DNA from: Ornithinimicrobium ciconiae
GTDB taxonomy: Bacteria; Actinomycetota; Actinomycetes; Actinomycetales; Dermatophilaceae
Direction: 5' to 3'
NCBI RefSeq assembly: GCF_007197575.1
Contig: NZ_CP041616.1
Coordinates: forward strand, 3,410,001-3,474,000
Length of the DNA: 64,000 nt
Positions 21,571 to 29,897 of this stretch are shown piece by piece. The notes beneath the pieces are model-generated. The model had not been told where the DNA came from. It saw only the letters and a list, made by a program, of their open reading frames with translations, and did no database searches. The position numbers and the translations under genes were made by a program. Each line of letters opens with the position of its first letter. The first letter of the stretch is position 1.

Positions 21571-21926
21571 GAGTTGGCCCGTCCCTTCGAGACGATCTGG
21601 TCGGTCAGTGCGCGGGTGATGGTAGTGAACTCGGCCCAGGCGGCTGCCTGCCGCTGCGCCTCGGCCCGCCCGACCGCGGTGAGCTGATAGAACTTGCGGC
21701 CCGGTCCGCCCTCTCCCGGCCGCCACTCGACCTCGACGTGGCCCGCCTCCTCGAGGCGACCGAGCAGCGGATAGAGCGTGCCCCCCTTGATGGTGCCCAA
21801 CCCCGCGTCGCCAAGACGTGAGGCGATGGCATAGCCATAGGTCGGGCCGTCGCACAGGATCCGCAGCGTGCAGACGCTCAGCACGCCGCGCAGCCACTCG
21901 CTGGGCCACTCCTGTTCTGCATTCAT
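21567..21926 (-). CDS. PadR-family transcriptional regulator
   Basis: A 119-residue winged-helix repressor. The recognition region is visible as LRILCDGPTYGYAIASRLGDAG and GTIKGGTLYPLLGRLEEAGHV, followed by the wing EVEWRPGEGGPGRKFYQLT and a C-terminal dimerisation helix. PadR proteins usually repress their own operon; the symmetric operator overlapping its start supports this. First gene of the padR-HAAS operon. Confidence 0.94.
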   Translation of the reverse strand: MNAEQEWPSEWLRGVLSVCTLRILCDGPTYGYAIASRLGDAGLGTIKGGTLYPLLGRLEEAGHVEVEWRPGEGGPGRKFYQLTAVGRAEAQRQAAAWAEFTTITRALTDQIVSKGRANS

Positions 21927-21961
21927 GACTAGATGATGTCACTAACTAGTCAGGCACGTCA
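21926..21961 (-). promoter_or_regulatory. padR promoter and probable auto-operator
   Basis: TGACTAG (21926-21932) and CTAGTCA (21946-21952) form a 7-bp inverted repeat with a 13-bp centre. On the minus strand TTGACG (21956-21961) is a -35, and CATCAT (21933-21938), 6 nt before the ATG, is the -10 at 17-18 bp. The palindrome covers the -10 and spacer, so bound PadR would block transcription; the mRNA would be leaderless. Confidence 0.7.
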
Positions 21962-21977
21962 ACTAGCCTGCCCCTCC

Positions 21978-22063
21978 ATTTTGCGAGAGGCTTCGCAGGG
22001 CCTCCGCGCCATTTTCGAGAGGTTTCGCAGGGCCTCCGCGCCTTTTGCGAGAGGTTTCGCAGC
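21978..22063. repeat. 32-bp iterated element, locus B (3 copies, variant)
   Basis: Copies at 21978-21999, 22011-22031 and 22042-22063 with the variant core TTTTGCGAGAGGNTTCGCAG. Spacers are GCCTCCGCGC(C), period 31-33 bp. In this variant TGCGA and TCGCA can pair around GAGGCT. It lies between the divergent padR and VOC genes. Confidence 0.9.
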
Positions 22064-22092
22064 CTGTCGGTGCCGCCCCCTACCGTCGCTCC

Positions 22093-22452
22093 ATGACAAG
22101 CACGCACCATGCGATCGACTACATCGAGATCAACGTCCACGACCTGACTGTGGCGCGCGAGTTCTATTCCCGTGCCTTTGGGTGGCAGTTCACCGCCTAC
22201 GGTCCCAGCTACGCCGGCATCCAGGCACCAGACGGGCAGGGCGAGGTCGGCGGGCTCAACGCCGAGGGCACACCCGGACCGGGCGGTCCGCTGGTCCTGC
22301 TCTACTCGGAGGACCTGGGTTCGACCCTCGCCGCCGTGGAAGCCGCAGGTGGACGGGTCCTCCAACCTCCCTACGCGTTCCCGGGCGGACACCGGTTCCA
22401 GTTCGCCGACCCCAGCGGCAACCAACTGGGCGTGTGGTCCCCTAGCTCGTGA
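22093..22452 (+). CDS. VOC-superfamily (glyoxalase-like) protein
   Basis: A 119-residue single-domain VOC protein made of two beta-alpha-beta-beta-beta units. The first metal-ligand-like position is in IDYIEINVHDLTVAREFYSRA and the second half ends in HRFQFADPSGNQLGVWSP. The substrate is unknown; this subfamily is often annotated as glyoxalase or bleomycin-resistance-like. The start at ATG 22093 is fixed by TACCGT (22081-22086) exactly 6 nt upstream, a leaderless arrangement. Confidence 0.88.
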   Translation: MTSTHHAIDYIEINVHDLTVAREFYSRAFGWQFTAYGPSYAGIQAPDGQGEVGGLNAEGTPGPGGPLVLLYSEDLGSTLAAVEAAGGRVLQPPYAFPGGHRFQFADPSGNQLGVWSPSS

Positions 22453-22462
22453 CCGTGCCGCG

Positions 22463-22504
22463 CCGCGCCTCGGCCTGCGGCCGCGGCACCTCGGCCTGCG
22501 GCAG
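22463..22504. repeat. 21-bp tandem duplication after the VOC gene
   Basis: CCTCGGCCTGCGGC occurs at 22468-22481 and 22489-22502, with similar flanks, 15 bp past the VOC stop codon. Confidence 0.75.
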
Positions 22505-22578
22505 CTGCACCACGGGCTGCCCTCGACTCTATGGTCGCCAGCATTGCATCCGGACGTGCCACAGCGCACGATGTGCCC

Positions 22579-23613
22579 ATGAGCCTTGAACTGGGACTAG
22601 ACACCTTCGGTGACATCGCGAACGGGGCCGACGGCGAGCCGCTGCACCCGGCAGAGGTGGTCCGGGAGGTGCTCGCCGAGGGACAGCTGGCCGACCGGCT
22701 GGGCCTGGACTTCTTCGGGGTCGGGGAGCACCACCGTCCCGACTACGCCATCTCGGCGCCGGACACCGTGCTGGCCGCCCTAGCCACCACCACCGAGCGG
22801 ATCCGGCTCGGGACGTCGGTCACCGTGCTCAGCTCCGAGGATCCAGTGCGAGTGTTCGAGCGCATCTCGACGGTGGACGCGCTCTCCCGCGGCCGCGCGG
22901 AGATCACCGTCGGCCGTGGGTCCTTCATCGAGTCCTTCCCGCTGTTCGGCTATGCGCTGGAGGACTACGAGGTCCTCTTCTCGGAGAAGCTCGATCTGCT
23001 GGCGCACCTGCTGACCGGGGAGCCGGTGCGCTGGGAGGGCACCACGCGTTCGCCGCTGGAGGTGGAGCAGGTGCTGCCCGGCACCGAGAGCCAGCGGCTG
23101 ACCACCTGGGTGGGCGTCGGGGGCACCCCGCAGTCCGTGGTGCGTGCCGCGTCCTACGGGCTGCCGATCGTGGTGGCGATCATCGGCGGTCCGGCACGTC
23201 AGTTCGCGCCGCTCATCGACCTCTATCGCCGGGCACTGACTCAGGCCGAACTCCCCGAGTTGCCGGTCGGCGTGCACTCACCGGGTCACGTCGCCGCCAC
23301 GGACGAGCAGGCCCAGGAGGAATACCTCGGTCCGTTCGTGGAGTACATGAACCGCCTGGGCCAGGAGCGGGGCTGGGCACCGATGACCGAGGACCGGGCG
23401 CGGGACCAGCTCGGACTGCACGGCGCCGCCTATGTCGGATCGCCGGAGACCGTCGCCCGCAAGATCGCTGACACCGCGCGCCTGCTCGGCCTCTCTCGCT
23501 TCCAACTCAAATACAGCATGGGTCACCTCCCCCACGCCCAGCGCCTGGAGTGCATCAGGCTGTATGCCGAGCAGGTCGCCCCGCGCGTGCGGGAACTCCT
23601 CGCGGCCTCCTGA
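22579..23613 (+). CDS. LLM-class flavin-dependent oxidoreductase
   Basis: A 344-residue bacterial-luciferase-like TIM barrel. Visible hallmarks are FFGVGEHHRPDYAISAPD near residue 45, TERIRLGTSVTVLSSEDPVR, and FERISTVDALSRGRAEITVG, which build the flavin site. The LLM family uses FMN or F420 to oxidise diverse small molecules; the substrate cannot be told. The start at ATG 22579 gives the normal MSLELGLDTFGD terminus and has CACGAT 6 nt upstream. A single-gene unit convergent with the enoyl-CoA hydratase. Confidence 0.92.
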   Translation: MSLELGLDTFGDIANGADGEPLHPAEVVREVLAEGQLADRLGLDFFGVGEHHRPDYAISAPDTVLAALATTTERIRLGTSVTVLSSEDPVRVFERISTVDALSRGRAEITVGRGSFIESFPLFGYALEDYEVLFSEKLDLLAHLLTGEPVRWEGTTRSPLEVEQVLPGTESQRLTTWVGVGGTPQSVVRAASYGLPIVVAIIGGPARQFAPLIDLYRRALTQAELPELPVGVHSPGHVAATDEQAQEEYLGPFVEYMNRLGQERGWAPMTEDRARDQLGLHGAAYVGSPETVARKIADTARLLGLSRFQLKYSMGHLPHAQRLECIRLYAEQVAPRVRELLAAS

Positions 23614-23643
23614 CACACAGGCCTCACGGGCCGGGACGCCGCA

Positions 23644-23681
23644 CGCCCTCCCCACGAGCCCGGTTGGGCGTGAGGAGGGCG
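23644..23681. terminator. possible terminator between LLM and enoyl-CoA hydratase genes
   Basis: CGCCCTCC (23644-23651) pairs with GGAGGGCG (23674-23681); an alternative pairing CACGCCC/GGGCGTG overlaps it. The long loop makes this weak. Confidence 0.35.
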
Positions 23682-23707
23682 CGCTAGGCGGTTGTCCTAC
23701 TTCTGTC

Positions 23708-24514
23708 CTACTTCGCGATGAACTTGGCCTTGCCGGGCCCGTCCTGCACGAACGAGGTCATGCCGATCTGCCGGTCCTGCGTGGCGAAGACCCCTGCGAA
23801 GAGCATCGCCTCCATCGCCAGGGCGGTGTCCAGGTCGGTCTCCATCCCGCGGTCGATGGCCTCCTTGGCCGCCCGTAGGGCGTAGGCCGGACCACTGGCG
23901 TACGTCGCTGCGCGGGCTCGCGCTGCGGCATACACCTGGTCGGGCTCGACCACCTCATCGACGAGACCGATCGCGAGCGCCTCCTCGGCGTCGACCATCC
24001 GGCCGCTGAAGACCAGGTCCTTGGCCTTCGCGGTGCCGACCAGGCGCGGCAGGCGCTGTGAGCCACCGGCACCGGGGATGACGCCGAGCAGGATCTCGGG
24101 CTGGCCCAGCTTGGCGTCGCTACCGACGATGCGGAAGTCGGCGCACAGGGCCAGCTCGCAGCCGGCACCGAGGGCATAGCCGGTGATCGCGGCGATGGTC
24201 GGCTTGGGGATGTGCGCCACCGCCTTGAAGCGCTCCTGGATGACGGCGGCCCGGTCGACCATGTCGGTGTAGGACATGGTCTCCATCTCCTTGATGTCCG
24301 CGCCGGCGGCGAAGACCTTCTCCCCGCCGTAGATGATCACGGCGCGCACCTCGGCGTCGGCCGTGACGATGGCGGCGGCCTCACCGAGGGCGTCCTGCAC
24401 CGCCGTGTCCAGCGGGTTCATCTTCGGACGGTCAATCACGATGGTGGCGATGCCGTCCTCGATCTCGACGCGCACGTGCTCGGTGGAGGTCTCCACCGTG
24501 CGGATCTGCGTCAT
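23708..24514 (-). CDS. enoyl-CoA hydratase/isomerase family protein
   Basis: A 268-residue crotonase-fold enzyme, most like short-chain enoyl-CoA hydratase, which hydrates trans-2-enoyl-CoA in beta-oxidation. Oxyanion-hole segment FAAGADIKEM (about 68-77) and both catalytic glutamates are present: Glu120 in ALGAGCELALCADFRI and Glu140 in GQPEILLGVIPGAGG, with the canonical 20-residue gap. Its ATG overlaps the stop of the YbjN-like gene (ATGA), so it is the second gene of that operon. Confidence 0.95.
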   Translation of the reverse strand: MTQIRTVETSTEHVRVEIEDGIATIVIDRPKMNPLDTAVQDALGEAAAIVTADAEVRAVIIYGGEKVFAAGADIKEMETMSYTDMVDRAAVIQERFKAVAHIPKPTIAAITGYALGAGCELALCADFRIVGSDAKLGQPEILLGVIPGAGGSQRLPRLVGTAKAKDLVFSGRMVDAEEALAIGLVDEVVEPDQVYAAARARAATYASGPAYALRAAKEAIDRGMETDLDTALAMEAMLFAGVFATQDRQIGMTSFVQDGPGKAKFIAK

Positions 24515-25122
24515 GACTCGCCGCCAGCGCCGGGCTCGCCGTTCCCGCCGGACTCCGGGCGCGGACGGCGCAGCCCCTCAGACAGCCACGGGCCCACCTT
24601 GGGCTGCTCGCCGGAGGCGACCGCGTCCTGGTGCTCGCTGACGATGTCACCGGTGCCACCGGCGGCGATGTCGGCCTCGCGCTTGGACTTGGCCGCGATG
24701 TTGCGGTGCCAGAGCTGCACGGCCTGCAGGATCATGCTCACCGCGATCTGCAGCTTGGCCTTCGGGTTCTCCTTAGGCGCGATGACCTGCTCCACGCTCA
24801 GGACCAGGTTGCCCGCAGCGATCCCGGCCTTGACCAGGTTGACGCCCAGGGTGATGTCATTGCACCCGTTGAGGCGGGTGAGCAGGTCCTCGGGGACGTT
24901 CTCAGAGATCTTCCACTGTCCGTAGACACGCAGGATGTCCAACTGTCCACCGGTCAGCGAGCGGGCAAACAGCTGCTGCTCCTGGGCGACAAACTTCACG
25001 TCACCGTCGGAATCGAGGTCGGGCTGCAGCTTCAGGTCCTGGAGTGCGTCGAGCACGCGGCCACGGAGCGGGTGCTCGTCGGGCGGCGGGGGAAAGTTCG
25101 GCAACGAGGTCGGGTCGGTCAT
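24511..25122 (-). CDS. YbjN-domain protein
   Basis: A 203-residue soluble protein with a YbjN/CesT-like alpha-beta domain (about 20-150): GDVKFVAQEQQLFARSL, LDILRVYGQWKI, and DITLGVNLVKAGIAAGNLVLS. The family resembles secretion chaperones, but its actinobacterial role is unknown. A hydrophilic Gly/Pro-rich tail of about 50 residues follows. The start ATG 25122 has TACGTT 6 nt upstream, suggesting a leaderless mRNA. Operon with the enoyl-CoA hydratase; divergent from glgX. Confidence 0.82.
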   Translation of the reverse strand: MTDPTSLPNFPPPPDEHPLRGRVLDALQDLKLQPDLDSDGDVKFVAQEQQLFARSLTGGQLDILRVYGQWKISENVPEDLLTRLNGCNDITLGVNLVKAGIAAGNLVLSVEQVIAPKENPKAKLQIAVSMILQAVQLWHRNIAAKSKREADIAAGGTGDIVSEHQDAVASGEQPKVGPWLSEGLRRPRPESGGNGEPGAGGES

Positions 25123-25128
25123 GACTCC

Positions 25129-25150
25129 AACGTAACTGAGTCCTTAGGCT
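25129..25150. promoter_or_regulatory. back-to-back leaderless -10 boxes, ybjN-like / glgX
   Basis: TACGTT on the minus strand (25129-25134) lies 6 nt from the YbjN-like ATG; TAGGCT on the plus strand (25145-25150) lies 6 nt from the glgX ATG. The spacer between the two start codons is only 34 bp, so each -35 must lie near or inside the opposite gene, and the two polymerases would compete. Confidence 0.6.
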
Positions 25151-25156
25151 GCCACC

Positions 25157-27272
<2,116 letters not shown>

Positions 27273-27280
<8 letters not shown>

Positions 27281-27352
27281 TGTGAGAGGGGACCCCCTAA
27301 TTTGAGAGGGGTTTCGTCGGTCGTTCCCGGGTTTTTGCAGGGGTTTCGTAGG
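27273..27352. repeat. 32-bp iterated element, locus C, fused to a stop-codon duplication
   Basis: Cores at 27299-27320 and 27331-27352 (32-bp offset, spacer TCGTTCCCGG) share GGGGTTTCGT. Immediately before them CCCCCTAATNTGAGAGGGG occurs at 27273-27291 and 27293-27311, so the glgX stop TAA (27278-27280) is duplicated along with half a core. Confidence 0.9.
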
Positions 27353-27458
27353 TGTCGGACCACGACGTCCCCGGACCGCGACAGCCCCGTGGCAGCCCCT
27401 GATCGCTGCCCTGTGGACAACGAAAACGAGCCTCCCCGCGCCCGTGTCACGATCGGCC

Positions 27459-28742
27459 ATGGGCGAGAACGAACTGTTGCTACGACATGCCGAGAACTGG
27501 GCGGCGGCCAAGGAGCGGCCGCTGGACCGGCACCTGTTGGAGGCGGTCCTGGAGGCGTGGGCTCGGCACGAGGCGCAGTCTGTCCAGCGCTGGCCGACCG
27601 GCTCCGCCGAGAGCCTGCTGCTGCACCACCTCCCGGCCGAGAGGCCGCTTGAGGACTCCGAGGCGGGGGCGCTGGTTCAGAGTCTGGAGACCTTCTGGCG
27701 GTTCCTGCGCAGCACCGGCCGGATGCGTTCCGGCTCGGCCGACCCCAGGGATCTGGTCAAGGAGGCCCGGCGCGTTGCGCCCGCCATGGCGACTGTGCCC
27801 CCTGAGTGCGCGCGCACCACGACCGTCGAGGAAGCCCTGACTGAGTGGTCCGCCCACGTCAGAGACGAGGACTGGGACGATGAAGAGTTCGACGACGAGG
27901 GGGAGGACTACCTCGACCAGCTGAAGGACGAGTTGAAACACGAAGAGACCTGGGCGCTCCTCCCATGCGTCGAGGACTGGGCTCAGGATCTGTCGCTCGA
28001 AAGCTCCGCAGCGGAGGCCAGAAGGGCACCCTTCGTGCTGGAGTGCCTGCGTTTCGCCCAGTGGGTCGGGGAGGGGAGGGGGGTCACCGGAGGTGTCCTG
28101 TGTCCCGCCCAGATCCAGGAGGCTTCACGCAGGTTCGGCCTCGTGGACTGGGAGCGTGAGTTCCTGGCACGCTCACCGTTGCGCGAACCTGGTGGTGAGC
28201 TCTCGCCCGCCCTGCGACATCTCCAGCCCGATGCGGAACTCGGCAGCCTGGACCACCTGGTCGCCCACCGCGCTCTCCGTTCCCTGTGGTACGCCTGCGA
28301 GGCCGGCGGTCTCATCGCAATCCACTCCACAACTGTCTGTGCCACCCCTGCTGCGGACGCGCACTATCTGCGCTCCGACGACGACTGGGTGGATCTGGCA
28401 CTGACGGCCGCGGTCGCGGCGGTCCAGGAACGTCTCTTCCTCGAGCCCGTCGACCCACTGCTGCGGGTGATCTTCCCGTTCCTGGCTGCAGAGGGGGACC
28501 GGGTCGAGCTCCCTGACGTGCAGGGATGGTGGTGGGAGCACGACGCCAGCCCCTGGGCTTCACTAGAACTCACGCCGGCCCAGGCCAGGCTGGCATCCGA
28601 TCGCCAGGTGGAGCGCCAACTGTGGGCGCTGGAGGACACCGGACTGTGGCGGCGCGACGGTCAGACGCTGCACCGCACAGCGCTGGGCATGGACATGGCC
28701 ACTCTCAGCGCGGACGACCCGACGCAGTTCTTCGGTGTCTAG
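27459..28742 (+). CDS. hypothetical protein, acidic, 427 aa
   Basis: A 427-residue soluble, acidic protein that I do not recognise. The start ATG 27459 has CACGAT 5 nt upstream, and upstream sequence is repeat-rich. Residues about 115-160 are strongly acidic (DEDWDDEEFDDEGEDYLDQL) and probably flexible. The rest is helical with many Trp residues, such as HAENWAAAKERPLDRHLLEAV at the start and GWWWEHDASPWASLELT near the end. There are no membrane segments or nucleotide-binding motifs. It resembles the loosely defined actinobacterial proteins with plant-disease-resistance-like repeats only in composition. Single gene. Confidence 0.7.
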   Translation: MGENELLLRHAENWAAAKERPLDRHLLEAVLEAWARHEAQSVQRWPTGSAESLLLHHLPAERPLEDSEAGALVQSLETFWRFLRSTGRMRSGSADPRDLVKEARRVAPAMATVPPECARTTTVEEALTEWSAHVRDEDWDDEEFDDEGEDYLDQLKDELKHEETWALLPCVEDWAQDLSLESSAAEARRAPFVLECLRFAQWVGEGRGVTGGVLCPAQIQEASRRFGLVDWEREFLARSPLREPGGELSPALRHLQPDAELGSLDHLVAHRALRSLWYACEAGGLIAIHSTTVCATPAADAHYLRSDDDWVDLALTAAVAAVQERLFLEPVDPLLRVIFPFLAAEGDRVELPDVQGWWWEHDASPWASLELTPAQARLASDRQVERQLWALEDTGLWRRDGQTLHRTALGMDMATLSADDPTQFFGV

Positions 28743-28766
28743 AAGGCCTCGCTGACCCGCTCGCCG

Positions 28767-29693
28767 TCATACTCCCGCACGGTGCGGACAGGACCACGAG
28801 TCCAGGCGCTGGTCCCGGGACCGGGCCCGCTCATAACCCTCCCGAAGGAGCGCCTCGGTGTGGTCGCGGTCCTCGTTCCAGATCTCGACCACCGTCATGT
28901 TCATCGCCTCAAAGCGCGCCCGTCGCGCTCGGTCCTTCTCCGGAGCCAGGTCGAGGTGATGCCAGAACCCCTGGTACTCGGCTGCGAGTCCGCTCGCGGA
29001 GTCGAACAGGTCGGGCCGGCCCACGAAGTCACCGAAACGATCGTGCACCGGCTCGTTGACCAGCGGGGACGGCAGGCCGGCCTCGAGCCAGTCGTAGCGC
29101 AGTTCACTCTCCGGGACCGACTCTGCCCGTTCGCTCACGAGCGGCACCAGATCACGGACACCGCCGAGACCGTGCAGACCGCCGAGCGGGTCCAGGAAGG
29201 TCGCGAAGGCGGCGGGCTCGATCAACCCGAACCTCGCCGACAGATCGAGCATGGCGAGCCGGCGCGCCCCGGACCTGGTCCAACGTGCCAGATCCAGCGC
29301 GGTCCGGGGGCCGCTCGTCACCCGGAGGTCGCCGATGTCGACCTGGTGTTGCCGCGGGATCCGCGACCGCCGGGGCCGTAAGCCCCTCGTGTCGTAGCCC
29401 CCGGCGGTGTCGGGGACGCACAGGTCGACCGGTCGCAGCCGGGCTCCGTTGACGGTCCCATCGACAAAGGTCTCCGGGACGCCGTGGACCACGGCTGCGG
29501 CCCACCCGGCGAGCACCGATCCCGCGGGGGCTTTCTCCCACGCGGCGTGGATCCTGACGAGTCTGCCGTCCTCCGGCTCCCGGCCCACGACGCGCAGACC
29601 TGTCATCCCCTCGACCCGAGGCAGCTGGTCGACCCCGTGTCGCGTCATACCGTCCGCCAGCAACTCCCCCGTGCGCCTGATCTGGAATGTCAT
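28767..29693 (-). CDS. AbiEi/DUF559-like protein with PD-(D/E)xK-like fold
   Basis: A 308-residue protein typical of actinobacterial AbiEi-like/DUF559 genes. The N-terminal 80 residues suggest a winged helix; the C-terminal part carries ESELRYDWLEAGLPSPLVNE, then VGRPDLFDSASGLAAEYQG and a His pair, consistent with a very-short-patch-repair-like nuclease core (Glu, PD, E-x-Q in place of E-x-K). The start ATG 29693 follows a good AGGAGGTGG ribosome binding site. No clear toxin partner is adjacent, so a toxin-antitoxin role is doubtful. The neighbouring spacer carries element D. Confidence 0.75.
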   Translation of the reverse strand: MTFQIRRTGELLADGMTRHGVDQLPRVEGMTGLRVVGREPEDGRLVRIHAAWEKAPAGSVLAGWAAAVVHGVPETFVDGTVNGARLRPVDLCVPDTAGGYDTRGLRPRRSRIPRQHQVDIGDLRVTSGPRTALDLARWTRSGARRLAMLDLSARFGLIEPAAFATFLDPLGGLHGLGGVRDLVPLVSERAESVPESELRYDWLEAGLPSPLVNEPVHDRFGDFVGRPDLFDSASGLAAEYQGFWHHLDLAPEKDRARRARFEAMNMTVVEIWNEDRDHTEALLREGYERARSRDQRLDSWSCPHRAGV

Positions 29694-29807
29694 GTGCGCC
29701 ACCTCCTGCGCACAGGGTGGCGGGAGGTATGCCGACACTCCAGACCTGCCGCCAGGCCTGGGGAGAACGTGGGTCGCGCGAGCGCCCTGTGGACGGGACC
29801 GGCACAA

Positions 29808-29884
29808 CCACTACGAAAACGCGGGGTGCACCGACGAAACCCCTCTCAAAATGCGGGTTCCACCTACGAAACCACTATCTTTTT
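29808..29884. repeat. 32-bp iterated element, locus D (2 copies plus a remnant)
   Basis: Cores at 29831-29852 (CGACGAAACCCCTCTCAAAA) and 29863-29884 (divergent 3' half), spacer GCGGGTTCCA; a shortened copy ends at 29820 before spacer GCGGGGTGCA. Orientation is opposite to loci A-C. It lies between the glgP 3' end and the start of the AbiEi-like gene. Confidence 0.9.
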
Positions 29885-29897
29885 GGGGGGAGGGGGG

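Noticed and set aside
28767..29693. Toxin-antitoxin system around the AbiEi-like gene
   Set aside because: No nucleotidyltransferase toxin (AbiEii-like) or other partner gene overlaps or adjoins it.
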